Assembly (NCBI GenBank): GCA_964370965.1
Contig: CAYJLW010000009.1
Span: 1-64,000 of the forward strand
DNA from: CAYJLW01 sp964370965
Lineage (GTDB): Bacteria; Actinomycetota; Acidimicrobiia; UBA2766
Reading direction: 5' to 3'
Length of the DNA stretch: 64,000 nucleotides
A model generated the notes under the pieces. The model did not search any database, was not told where the DNA came from, and was given only the letters and a program-made list of their open reading frames with translations. The position numbers and the translations under genes were made by a program. Numbering within the stretch: the stretch's first letter is position 1; each line of letters begins with the position of its first letter. Shown here piece by piece: positions 33,459 through 42,900 of this stretch.

Positions 33459-33462
33459 GTTA
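33434..33462 (-). promoter_or_regulatory. znuA start region: -10 hexamer plus Zur-like palindrome
   Basis: Minus strand: TAACAT (33462-33457), seven bases, GTG 33449, with the palindrome GAGAA-CGA-TTCTC at 33435-33447 read as TGAGAATCGTTCTCG. The arm TGAGAATCG is the same as in the znuC promoter. Repressor binding here would block initiation directly. Confidence 0.58.
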
Positions 33463-33501
33463 GCAGGGCGGTTGCCCGCGTGCCGGGGTTCTGCAGGGTG
33501 G

Positions 33502-33507
33502 TAAGGT
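33502..33507 (+). promoter_or_regulatory. -10-like hexamer of the GGDEF-EAL gene
   Basis: TAAGGT, about 68 bases before the ATG. No good -35 at normal spacing. The leader ends with AGGGGG just before the start codon. Confidence 0.35.
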
Positions 33508-33574
33508 CTTCCACAGAAGGTCCGGGTCCGAAGCGGGGCGCTCGGCACCGGGGGGAACCAGAACCAGGGGGCAC

Positions 33575-36160
33575 ATGGGGATCGAGGGTCGCTCCGAACG
33601 GCATCCGTCGGCCGCACCCGACCCGGTCGGGGCGCTGGACAGCGAGGGTCGGGTGGCTTACGCGGACGACGCCTTGGCCCGTCTCCTCGGCCACGGTGCC
33701 GGCGACGTCGGACGGGTCCGCCTCCCGGACCTCCTCCACGCGGACGACCGGGCCTTCGTCGAGACCGAGCTCGCGTCCCTTGCGCGCCAAGGAGTCGTGG
33801 CCACGTTCCGGGCACGCTGCATCCGGGACGGGGGGACCTGGCAGCAGGTCGTCGTGAGCGTGAGCCCGCCCGGCGACGACGGCCTCGCGGTCTTCACGGC
33901 CCGGGAGGACGCCACTGCCGACGGCGCCGGAGCCGGCGACCGCGGGGATCCGATCCTCGACTGCCGGCGGGCGATGCGGCGCACGCCGGCCATGGTGTGG
34001 ACCACCGACGCCGACCTGCGCGTCACCTCCCTGTTCACGCCCGGATACCCCGCACACAACGGCCTCACCCGCCTCCTCGGGACACCCCTGCAGGAGTTCT
34101 TCGGGACCAGCGACGAGGCCTTCCTGCCCCTGCAGGCCGCCCGCAAGGCGCTCGCCGGCGAGCACGTGGGCTACGAGATGAGCTGGGAGGATCACACCTA
34201 CCGCTGCCAGGTCGAACCCCTCCTGAGTCCCGACGGCGACATCTACGGAACCTTCTCGATGGGCCTGGACATCACCGACCGTCTCGAGATCGAGGCCCGT
34301 CTCAGCCGCCACGAACGACTTCTCCGAGGCGTGTCCGAGATCGGAAACGCACTCCTGTCGGCGGGCGACCGGGACGACGCGATCGACACGGCACTCGCCA
34401 TAGCGGGCCAAGCCTGCGACGTTGACCGCGTCTACCTGTACGAGATCCACGCCGACGCCGAGACCGGAGAGATGCTCGGGAGCGAGCGCTACGAGTGGGT
34501 CCGCCCCGGTGTCACCGCCCACATCGACGACCCCACCCACAGGAACGTTCCCGTCGAAGAGGGTGGTTTCGGCGCCTGGGTCCCGCTCGCCCGCCAAGGC
34601 CATGTCATCCAGGCGAGACCCGCCGACCTCCCCGAAGCGGCCGGGGCGATGCTCCTCGACTCCGACGTGAAATCCCTCGTGCTCGTGCCCATCCTCGTCG
34701 GGGGGGAGCTCGCCGGCTGCGTGGGCTTTGACGACTGCCACTCGGAGCGCCTCTGGGAGGCGAGCGAGATAGCCCTCCTCCAGACCATGGCGTCCGACGT
34801 CGCCGCCGCCATGGAGCGGGAATGGGTGGAGGACCGCATCACCCACCAGGCCTACTACGACCCCCTCACGCGGCTCCCGAACCGGCTCCTCTTCAACGAC
34901 CGCATCGAGCAGGCGCTCCTGCACGCCCGGCGCCACGACAGCCGCATGGCGGTGTTCTTCCTCGACCTCGACCGCTTCAAGCTCATCAACGAGACCCTCG
35001 GGCACACCCACGGCGACGCCTTCCTGAAGGCCGTCGCCGAACGGCTCGTGGGAGCGCTGTCCAGCGAGGACACCGTCGCCCGCCTCTCCGGGGACGAGTT
35101 CGCCGTCCTGCTGCCGGACGTGCGGGACCTCCAAGGCGTCCTTTCGGCGGCGGAGGCCATCCAGACGGCGTTCCACCAACCCATCGTCTTCTACGACCGG
35201 GAGTTCTACGCGAACTTCTCCATCGGCATCAGCCTCTACCCGGAGGACGGTCGCTACCCCTCGAACCTCCTCATGAACGCCGAGTCCGCCATGCACTCGG
35301 TGAAGAGGGAGGGCGGCCACCGCTACAAGCTGTACTCGCCGTCCATGAACGCCGAGACCTTCAAGCGGCTCGTGCTCGAGAGCGACCTCCGGCAGGCGAT
35401 CGCCTCGAAGGCCTTCGAGGTCTTCTTCCAGCCCCAGGTGTCCCTGGGGGCGGGGGAGGTCGTGGGCATGGAGGCCCTCGTGCGCTGGCGCCACCCCGGC
35501 CTGGGTCTCGTGATGCCCGGGGAGTTCATCCCGTTCTCGGAGGACACCGGTCTCATCTGCGAGCTCGGAGAGCTCGTGTTGCGGATGTCCTGCACGCAGG
35601 TCCAGGAGTGGAACCGCCGTCTCGAACGGCCCATCAGCGTGGCGGTGAACATCTCGCCCGTGCAGTTCCGCGACGAACGTCTCCTGGCCGGCATCGACGC
35701 CGTCCTGGGCGAGGTCGGCCTCGATCCGGGCTGGCTGGAACTCGAGCTCACGGAGCGTGTCCTGCTCGAGGACGCAGACAGCGCCGTCCTGATGATGCAC
35801 GCCCTCAAGCAACTCGGCGTCCGACTCACTCTGGACGACTTCGGGGTCGGCTACTCGTCCATGAACTACCTGAAGCGGCTTCCCATCGACACCATCAAGA
35901 TCGACCGCACCTTCGTGCGTGACCTCCTCTCGGACCCTGCGGACGCCGCGATCTGCCGCTCCATCATCGGCCTCGGCGCCAGCCTCGGTTTCCGTGTCGT
36001 CGCCGAGGGGATAGAGACCCGGGAGCAACTCGAGTTCCTCGCCCTCGAGGGTTGCAGCGTCGGCCAGGGCTACATCTTCAGCCACCCCCTGCCCGTGGAG
36101 GCAGCCAGCGGTCTCTTGCTGGAGAGTGAGAGCGACCACCTCCGGCGCATGCGGCCCTGA
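33575..36160 (+). CDS. PAS-PAS-GAF-GGDEF-EAL cyclic-di-GMP signalling protein
   Basis: 861 residues, no obvious membrane helix, so probably cytoplasmic. A PAS-like domain covers ~20-110 and a second ~135-235. A GAF-like domain covers ~255-415. GGDEF begins at 'YYDPLTRLPNRLLFNDRIEQ' and its active site reads SGDEF, with no Arg of an RxxD inhibitory site before it. EAL motifs are intact: 'MEALVRWRHP', 'NISPVQFRD', 'ELTERVLLED', 'DDFGVGYSS', 'IKIDRTFV', 'AEGIETREQL' and 'GQGYIFS'. A working phosphodiesterase is likely; cyclase activity is possible. It may supply the c-di-GMP signal for the BldD homologue at 5317. Confidence 0.92.
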   Translation: MGIEGRSERHPSAAPDPVGALDSEGRVAYADDALARLLGHGAGDVGRVRLPDLLHADDRAFVETELASLARQGVVATFRARCIRDGGTWQQVVVSVSPPGDDGLAVFTAREDATADGAGAGDRGDPILDCRRAMRRTPAMVWTTDADLRVTSLFTPGYPAHNGLTRLLGTPLQEFFGTSDEAFLPLQAARKALAGEHVGYEMSWEDHTYRCQVEPLLSPDGDIYGTFSMGLDITDRLEIEARLSRHERLLRGVSEIGNALLSAGDRDDAIDTALAIAGQACDVDRVYLYEIHADAETGEMLGSERYEWVRPGVTAHIDDPTHRNVPVEEGGFGAWVPLARQGHVIQARPADLPEAAGAMLLDSDVKSLVLVPILVGGELAGCVGFDDCHSERLWEASEIALLQTMASDVAAAMEREWVEDRITHQAYYDPLTRLPNRLLFNDRIEQALLHARRHDSRMAVFFLDLDRFKLINETLGHTHGDAFLKAVAERLVGALSSEDTVARLSGDEFAVLLPDVRDLQGVLSAAEAIQTAFHQPIVFYDREFYANFSIGISLYPEDGRYPSNLLMNAESAMHSVKREGGHRYKLYSPSMNAETFKRLVLESDLRQAIASKAFEVFFQPQVSLGAGEVVGMEALVRWRHPGLGLVMPGEFIPFSEDTGLICELGELVLRMSCTQVQEWNRRLERPISVAVNISPVQFRDERLLAGIDAVLGEVGLDPGWLELELTERVLLEDADSAVLMMHALKQLGVRLTLDDFGVGYSSMNYLKRLPIDTIKIDRTFVRDLLSDPADAAICRSIIGLGASLGFRVVAEGIETREQLEFLALEGCSVGQGYIFSHPLPVEAASGLLLESESDHLRRMRP

Positions 36161-36180
36161 GGCCGCGACAGGGGGGGTCC

Positions 36181-36256
36181 TGGCTCCGGGGGAGAGACTC
36201 GAACTCTCAACCTAGTGATTAACAGTCACCCGCTCTGCCGATTGAGCTACCCCGGA
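36181..36256 (-). tRNA. tRNA-Asn (GTT)
   Basis: Read on the minus strand: acceptor TCCGGGG pairs with CCCCGGA; the D arm 'GCTCAATCGGCAGAGC', anticodon loop CTGTTAA (anticodon GTT) and T loop 'GTTCGAGTC' are all present; CCA is encoded. TACACT (36271-36266) is a -10-like hexamer nine bases before the 5' end. Confidence 0.95.
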
Positions 36257-36444
36257 TCGGCGCCGAGTGTAGGGGATGGAACTCGGGCCTCAGCAGCCCT
36301 TCGCCTCCAAGGGGGCGGCGGTGCCGTCCGTTCGACGGCGCCAAAGTGAAGCTGTTGTCCCGGTATTCGGTGGATACGGCATCACTTCGGAGAGCGGCGC
36401 GTCGGGTCCGAGGGCGGGCTCCGGGATCTGGCCGCGGCGCTGGC

Positions 36445-36450
36445 TAGCCT
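36445..36450 (+). promoter_or_regulatory. -10 hexamer of the glycosyltransferase-like gene
   Basis: TAGCCT, 12 bases before ATG 36463, implying a leader of only about five bases. The stretch from the tRNA-Asn promoter to here (36272-36444) shows no other feature. Confidence 0.45.
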
Positions 36451-36462
36451 TGCCGAACCCGC

Positions 36463-38514
36463 ATGAGCGATTTCGTCATCCCCCTCTTCCTGCTCGCCGC
36501 TGCCACGGCGCCCGTGGTCTTAGCCTGCTGGTCCCTTGCCCGGGTCCTGGTCGTCGACACCTTCGAACGGGTCGCCCTCGCCCTTCTCCTCGCCACGGTC
36601 CAGATCGTCCTCACGATGCAGTTCCTGGGAGCCGTGGAGCAGTGGAAGCGAGCCCCGCTGCTCGTCGCCGCCTGGGCGGGATCAGCGGTCGTCTACGTCG
36701 TGGGCCGCCGGATCGAGGCGCCGGCGGCCGTTGGCCCCGAGGCCGAGTCGTCCGGGGAGTTCCCCCGCTGGGCGCGTCTCACGCTGCTGGGCGCGCTCCT
36801 CACGCTCGGGGCTGCGGGGCTCCTCGCGGCGGCCTACGCCATGGACAGCGCCAACGACTCGCTGCTCTACCACCGGCCCATGGTCGCCGCCTGGCTGCGG
36901 ACAGGCACGATCTGGCGGATCGGCGCCTTCGAGAACGGCTCCACGTACGAGGGTGCGTTCTGGTCCAACGGCGACGTCTTCTCGATGTGGTTGGCGGTCC
37001 CGTACGGCAGGGACTACCTCGTGCAGATGTCCAGCCTCGTCTGGGCCACGGGGTGTCTCCTTGCCGCCACGTGCGCCGCCCGACACCTCGGCCTCCGCTT
37101 CTGGTCTGCCCTCCTTGTGGGCGCGGTGTTCGCCACTGCCCCGAACGTCGCGGCGGGCCAGCTCAATGCCCTCCACATCGACACCATGGTGTCCTTCGGC
37201 GGGGCCGCCATGCTGTGGTTCGGTCTCCGCTGGATGCGCAGCGACGATCGCGTCCTGTGGCTGGCTCTCGCCGGGCTCTCTGCGGGCCTGGCGGCGGGCG
37301 CCAAGCAGTCCGCGCTCCCGATCGTGGGCGTATTCCTCCTCGTGCTCATGGTCCTCGCTGTGAGGCGGGGCCAGTGGGCGGGCGCGCTACTCGTGGTGGC
37401 CGGGGCGGCGGCCCCGTGCCTGGTCTGGGTCGCCCGGAACTGGGCGCTGCGGGGGAACCCGCTGTGGCCGGTGGATGCCGGGCCATTGAGAGGGGCGAAG
37501 GGGGCCTGGGAGTTCGACACGGACAGGAGCGCCCTGGCTGCCCTGCGGGCGAATCCGAAGCAGACCCTCACCTTCCTGGTGGCCGGGATCTGCCTCTACG
37601 GGCCGGTCGTGTTCCTCGCGGCTGCCAGCCTGCCGAGGATGTGGCGTCGGGCGAAGGAAGACGGCCTCGTCTGGTTCGGGATCCTGGCGCCTTTGATCGC
37701 GTACGGCTTCTACCTGGTGTCGCCCACGACGGGCCAGAACCGCGAGAACATCCTCCTCACGCAGCGCTACTTCTCGCCCGCCGTCCTCGCCGCCGTCCTC
37801 GTGCTGGGGGCGTGCCGGCTCGCGGGGGAGGAGCGGCGCATCCGTCGATGGCAGGCTCTCCTGGTCGCCACGGTCGTCTTCGACGTGTTCGCGATCGCTG
37901 CCGGCCACCTCATCCCCGGGCTCTTCCACTGGCCCGTGTGGACCTGGGCGGGCGGGCTCGTGCTCGGCGCCCTCGGCGCCTGGCTCGTCGTCGACGGCAG
38001 ATTCTCGCACCTCCCTGGGCGGGCGAAGTGGGCAGCGCCCGTCGCCGCCGCCCTGCTCGTGGCGGGCACGGCGGGGCCCGCGAAGGCGGCGCAGTGGTAC
38101 CCCTACAACCCGGCGCAGCGCTACGCCTATCCCGTCTACGACTGGTTGAAGTCCCATGACGTCACGGGGAAGAACATCGACTTCGTGGGCCTGAAGTCGG
38201 CTCCCCTCGCCGGGCGGGATCTCTCCAACAACGTCTTCTGGCTCGGCCGGCCCACCGCCAACCACGGCGTGAAGGCCTGGGAGGACGCCGCCGCCTGGGA
38301 ACTTGCCTTGCAGCGGGCCTGCGTCGACTACCTCGTCGTGCGCCGGCCGCACGTCAAGAACGGCCAGCGGAACCCAGGATGGGGCCGCGCGATCCCCGAG
38401 TGGGGGTGGGCGGCGAAGTCGGGGATCATGACGCCGGTCCTACGTACGTCACAGGTCGCCGTCTACCGGGTGCGCTACGACACCCCGAGGTCTCGCTGCC
38501 GCCCGCCGGAATAG
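36463..38514 (+). CDS. Polytopic membrane glycosyltransferase-like protein (GT-C/ArnT-like shape)
   Basis: 683 residues with about 12 hydrophobic segments. After the third helix comes 'YAMDSANDSLLYHRPMVAAW', an Asp-containing outside loop like that of GT-C enzymes that use lipid-linked sugars. 'AGAKQSALPIVGVFLLVLM' and 'WALRGNPLWPVDAG' resemble the DUF2029/ArnT/PMT superfamily. The soluble C-terminus (~560-683) has no known motif. It is single, next to tRNA-Asn and convergent with the reductase gene. The sugar and acceptor are unknown. Confidence 0.72.
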   Translation: MSDFVIPLFLLAAATAPVVLACWSLARVLVVDTFERVALALLLATVQIVLTMQFLGAVEQWKRAPLLVAAWAGSAVVYVVGRRIEAPAAVGPEAESSGEFPRWARLTLLGALLTLGAAGLLAAAYAMDSANDSLLYHRPMVAAWLRTGTIWRIGAFENGSTYEGAFWSNGDVFSMWLAVPYGRDYLVQMSSLVWATGCLLAATCAARHLGLRFWSALLVGAVFATAPNVAAGQLNALHIDTMVSFGGAAMLWFGLRWMRSDDRVLWLALAGLSAGLAAGAKQSALPIVGVFLLVLMVLAVRRGQWAGALLVVAGAAAPCLVWVARNWALRGNPLWPVDAGPLRGAKGAWEFDTDRSALAALRANPKQTLTFLVAGICLYGPVVFLAAASLPRMWRRAKEDGLVWFGILAPLIAYGFYLVSPTTGQNRENILLTQRYFSPAVLAAVLVLGACRLAGEERRIRRWQALLVATVVFDVFAIAAGHLIPGLFHWPVWTWAGGLVLGALGAWLVVDGRFSHLPGRAKWAAPVAAALLVAGTAGPAKAAQWYPYNPAQRYAYPVYDWLKSHDVTGKNIDFVGLKSAPLAGRDLSNNVFWLGRPTANHGVKAWEDAAAWELALQRACVDYLVVRRPHVKNGQRNPGWGRAIPEWGWAAKSGIMTPVLRTSQVAVYRVRYDTPRSRCRPPE

Positions 38515-38526
38515 GCGGGGGGAGCC

Positions 38527-39609
38527 TCAGATCATCGCCGCCGAGCTCACGTCGCGGTGGGCCCGCATGTACTCCACGAGCGCGCCCACGTAGGACGGGA
38601 ACGACGGGCAGTGGATGCCGGCGGGTTCCAGCGCCGCCGTGGCGTTCGTGGTGTCGAAGGTCGTGGGCTCCACGAAGTAGTCGATGGACGCCGACGGGAT
38701 CCGGAGGAGCTTGAAGACGCCGGGGACCTTGTCGATGGACGCCTTCGCCAGCCCGAGCGGGAGCCGCACGCGCACGACACGGCGCCCCACGGCTTCGGCC
38801 ATCTCGTCGACGAGGCCGTTGATGGTGAGTGGCGCCGGGTCGGCGAGCTGGTAGACGACGCCGGCGTTGTCCTGGAGCCCGGTGAGGTGGGCGAGGGCGT
38901 CGATCACGAAGTCCCTCGGGACCACGTTGAGGCGGTGCCGGTGCGTGTTGCCGACCGTGGGTAGGACGGCCAGACCTCTCTGGCGCATCAGCCACTGCAT
39001 CACGAAGTAGGGCCCGTCGTACTTCTGCGTGGCGCCGGTGCGACTGTCGCCCACGACGATGGAGGGCCGGTAGATCGTTGCCGGCAGTCCCTCACGCATG
39101 GCGGCCTGTACGTCCACCTCGGCGAGGTACTTCGTCTCCTCGTAGAAGTTGTTGAACTCCTGTCCCTTCTCCAGGTCGGTCTCCGCGAAGCGGCCCGGGT
39201 AGCTCCCGGCGACGTAGCAGGTGCTCACGTACTGCAGGCGCTCCAGCTTCGGGCAGCGCTTCGCGAACTCGAGGACGTTGCGGGTGCCGTCGACGTTGAT
39301 CCGCATCCCCACGTCGCGGGCCACGGAGAGGTCGTAGACGGCGGCGAGGTGGTGGATCTCGGTGATCTCCTCCGCCGGGTCCTCCGACAGGCCGAGCCCG
39401 CTCTCGGTGATGTCGCCCTCCACGAGGCGGATGCGGCCGTCCCTCCCCGCGGCGGCGGCGACGAGCGCGTCGACGCGCTGTTTGGCGAGGCCGGCGAACT
39501 TGGACTGCACCAGGCACACGGCCGTGGCGTCGGGATCCCGGTCGAGGACGCGCTCGAGTAGGGCGCTGCCCAGGAACCCGGGGAAACCGGTGAGGAGGAT
39601 CGTGGCCAT
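38527..39609 (-). CDS. SDR-family NAD(P)-binding reductase (thioester-reductase / male-sterility-like)
   Basis: 360 residues. The Rossmann motif is 'ILLTGFPGFLGSALLERVL' (GxxGxxG), with 'YVSTCYVAG' and the catalytic pair in 'YEETKYLAE' (YxxxK). This extended SDR resembles the NAD-binding_4 domain of acyl-CoA/thioester reductases and related sterol or sugar epimerases. ATG 39609 has GGGAG at the correct distance. A longer frame to 39747 would cross the opposite-strand tRNA and is rejected. Substrate unknown. Confidence 0.86.
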   Translation of the reverse strand: MATILLTGFPGFLGSALLERVLDRDPDATAVCLVQSKFAGLAKQRVDALVAAAAGRDGRIRLVEGDITESGLGLSEDPAEEITEIHHLAAVYDLSVARDVGMRINVDGTRNVLEFAKRCPKLERLQYVSTCYVAGSYPGRFAETDLEKGQEFNNFYEETKYLAEVDVQAAMREGLPATIYRPSIVVGDSRTGATQKYDGPYFVMQWLMRQRGLAVLPTVGNTHRHRLNVVPRDFVIDALAHLTGLQDNAGVVYQLADPAPLTINGLVDEMAEAVGRRVVRVRLPLGLAKASIDKVPGVFKLLRIPSASIDYFVEPTTFDTTNATAALEPAGIHCPSFPSYVGALVEYMRAHRDVSSAAMI

Positions 39610-39696
39610 GGGGTGCTCCCTGTCTCGCCTGATCCCATGATGCTGCTCGCCCCGGCGTGGCGCGCACAAGGGGGGGAGGGTCGGGGCAGGCTGCGA

Positions 39697-39702
39697 TAGC
39701 CT
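39697..39702 (+). promoter_or_regulatory. -10 hexamer of the CAT tRNA
   Basis: TAGCCT, nine bases before the tRNA 5' end; same hexamer as for dgt and dnaG. Confidence 0.5.
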
Positions 39703-39711
39703 CGCCGCCGC

Positions 39712-39784
39712 GGGGCCGTAGCTCAGCGGTGAGAGCAGCGGACTCATAATCCGTCGTGCGTGGGTTCGATCCCCACCGGCCCCA
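39712..39784 (+). tRNA. tRNA-Met (CAT anticodon; tRNA-Ile2 not excluded)
   Basis: 73 bases. Acceptor GGGGCCG pairs with CGGCCCC, D arm GCTC/GAGC, anticodon loop CTCATAA (CAT), T loop GTTCGATCC. CCA is not encoded. The three CAT tRNAs (initiator, elongator, lysidine-modified Ile) cannot be separated with certainty here; the first base pair G-C argues against the initiator. The giant gene promoter starts 94 bases downstream. Confidence 0.93.
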
Positions 39785-39877
39785 CTCCCGCACCCGCGCG
39801 GCGCTCCCGTTGGAGGGGCGGCTTCCCCACGGGACAGGGAACTTACGGTACATACCGCTCATATGGGGTGTGGCCGA

Positions 39878-39906
39878 TTGACACTTCCGCGATGGGTGTT
39901 TAGGTT
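39878..39906 (+). promoter_or_regulatory. Near-consensus promoter of the giant gene
   Basis: TTGACA (39878-39883, exact consensus), 17 bases, TAGGTT (39901-39906). Transcription would start near 39913. This is the strongest promoter-like sequence noticed in the window. GGGAG (39935-39939) then lies seven bases before GTG 39947. Bases 39785-39877 show no other feature. Confidence 0.65.
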
Positions 39907-39946
39907 GACCCGGGCGTTGAGGGGAATCCGACCTGGGAGCGGGGCT

Positions 39947-42900
39947 GTGCTCTTGCCGTTCGGCGACGCAAGGCGACATGAGGGACCGCCCGGGTCCCCG
40001 CGCCTCTCCGCCGTGTGTGCTCTCCTGAGGCGCTGGGCCATCCTCTGCTCCCTCCTGGTCGCCGCCGGGGCGTGGTTCGTCCTGTCGGGGACGGGCGCCG
40101 GTGCCCAGGAGGCCCCGCCCGGAGCGGGAGACGTCGTCGTCGAGAGCGCCCCCGCCGCGGAAGCGGCCCCGGAGCCCGAAGTCGCCGCCCCCGACCCGGC
40201 CCCTGTCCACGAGTCACGGGAGCAGCCCGCGGAGTCCGCGCCCGCCGAAGCGGCCCCCGAGCCCGCTGCCGCCGACGGGGCGGGCGGCGCACCGGCACCT
40301 GAAGCCGGAGGCGAGGCGCCCGGAGGCGTGGCGGACCCGGCGGCCGGGGACGCTGTGCAGGACGCGGCCACCGCCGATTCCGGTGCGGGGCCGGATGCCG
40401 GTTCTGCCCTGGCGCAGGGCGTCGGCACCGGGGACGGCGCCGGTGCCGGGGCGCCTGCCCCACAGGTCGTCCACCTGGACGTCGACGGAGCGGACGCCGT
40501 CACGTATCGCGGCCCCGTCCAGGTCGACGGGATCAGCGTGCCCGCCTTCGCGTTACCGGCGGGCATCTCGGGCTCTCGTGGCGAAGCGATGGCGTCCATG
40601 CTGGCGTGGCTCACCCAGAGCTTCGCCGGTACCGGCGCCGCCTTCGTGCTCGACGAGCCCGGCCCCGGCAGCGCGTACTCGACCGTGTACGTGGGCGGGG
40701 GCGGCGACGCCTTCACCGGCTTCGGTGCGCTCTGGGGGGTGTCCGAGAAGGTCGACCGCGGCAACCTCGACCACGCCGACAACGCCTTCGTCTTCAGCGA
40801 CAACATCGCGTCGATCGCAGCGACGGCGGGCGAGTTCGGGAGCGATCTGGCCCGCTATGTCGCCCACGAGGTGGGCCACCTCCTCGGCTTCGAGCACGTC
40901 TACACGCCCCACAGCCACGACGGCGGCGGGGTGCTCGACGAGGTGGCGTTCAAGCCCTACACGCACGTCGAGGTCGCCAAGGACGTGCGGGCGGACCTCC
41001 TCGAGGACGGGCTCCTCACGATCAAGGGAGAGTGCCCGGTCGGTCCGGCGTGTCCGACGGGGGCCTTCTCGAACGACTACGTGGTCCACCCGCGGATCCT
41101 CGACGCCCTGCGGAAGTACCCGTCGTTCTACTACGCAGGGGCCGTCGGCCCCGACGGCTTCCCCGACATCACCATGGGCCAGCGCACCGTGCACCCGAAC
41201 GACACCGGCACCTGGATCGCCCGTGTCTTCGACATGGCATGGGCGGCGCAGTCTTCGGCGCGCTACACCGAGGTCGAGAAGCTCCAGATCCTCGCCTTCT
41301 CCTACGGCTACGCCACCCACGCGATCGGCGACGTGTTCGCCCACACCCTCGTGAACGAGTTCGCGGAAGGTGTGTTCCCCGCCTACGCCGACATCGTGGT
41401 GGGCGTCGGGGCGAACGACGCACGTGAGCTCGCCAACGCCCTGCGCCACCTCATGGTCGAGGACTACATCAACCAGGCCGCCCCCCGCTACGACGAGGAC
41501 GGCGAGCGCGGACTGCTGCCCGACGGCGACCTGAGCAACAGCTCGACCTCCCGCATCGCCTTCGACGCCCCGGTCGACTTCATCTACGAGGCGCTGTTGA
41601 AGCCGTTCCCCGGCGACCCCTCCGCCGCCGCCGACACCGGGTATCTCGCCCTCGACGCGATCGCGGCGTCGGGCGGCGACCCGGCGAAGTTCCGCCGCGC
41701 GGGCGGCGACTTCGTGCGCGACGGGTTCGCGGCCGGCATGCAAGTCTTCGGGTTCGGCTTCGCCAGCGCCGCCAACAACGCCAAGTTCACGATCAGCGCG
41801 ATCACGGCGTCCCTCGTGGGTGGGCCGATGGACACCCTCGATCTGCTCGAAGACGTCGTCTCCGAGACAGGCTCGGGCGACCAGGCCCTCGTCACCCGGG
41901 GCGAGCGGGGCCCCATCCTGGACCTCTTCTACGACGTGCAGCGCGGGCTCGAAGAGGTGCAGCGCCAGCTCATCACGCTCTCCGGGCCACTCGTCCTGCC
42001 GCCCGGGCAGAGCGCCACGGAGTACCTCAACGAGCTCTCCCTCTTGGTCTCAGCGCTCGTCCTCGACGGCGACGGCTCCACCAACCCGACCGCGGAGCAG
42101 ATCGAGGATCTCGGCAAGGGCTACATCGCCTCGTGGATCGAGGCGATCGACGACGGCGTCCGCAACTGGGGAGCGCTCGGCCTGGCGACCTCCAAGGCGC
42201 TCTTCGACGCCGACAACGTCCGCTACTGGCAGAACCAGCAGGCGGCGAACGAGGGCGCCGACGTCGATCACGGTCGGGCCGACGCCGAGGGCGAGGTCGG
42301 CATCGTCGATGCGATGATCCGCGAACTCGACGACCCGAACCACGACGGCTCCACGGACGACTCGTTCGTGAACAAGTACCTCGGCCCCATGCTGGGCGTC
42401 CCCGCGTTCGTATCCGACATCACGGCGGTGCTGGGCGAGGTCGGCGAGCTTCTCGACGAACTGGTGCTGCCGCCGTTCCGTCTCGTGCTCAACCCGATGA
42501 AGCAGGCCCTTGCCGACGTGAAGGCCGTCGTGAAGGACTTCCTCGCCGACATCATCAAGGATCGCTTCGGACTCGACGTCGAGCAGTTCGAGCTCCTCCT
42601 CAGGCTCGGGACGAAGATGGACGTGAAGTCCGTCTTCGGAATCCCCATCTTCAAGCCCGGCGACCGGGAGAAGGTCGATGGGTACCTCGGCGTCGTCAGC
42701 CACGCGTCCCCATTCGAGCTCCCTCTCGACCTGCTGCCCTTCGTGGAATTCTACGAGGGCGCCTCCGGCGGCATGCACCCCGACGTCGAGTTCGACAAGG
42801 AGCGCTTCGCTGGTTTCGCCAACTCCGTGACCCTGGCGAAGATGGCCCTTCTCCAGGAAGACGACCCCTTGGGTGTCGTTCCCCTGGAACAGCTCTCCCT

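Noticed and set aside
33472..33507. TTGCCC/TAAGGT as a full promoter for the GGDEF-EAL gene
   Set aside because: The spacer is 24 bases, too long for a standard sigma70 promoter; only the -10-like hexamer is kept.
39610..39747. Longer N-terminus for the SDR reductase
   Set aside because: Would overlap the CAT tRNA on the other strand and adds no conserved sequence; ATG 39609 has GGGAG.
39863..39946. Upstream in-frame ATG 39863 as the giant gene start
   Set aside because: It lies before the predicted transcription start near 39913 and has no ribosome binding site.
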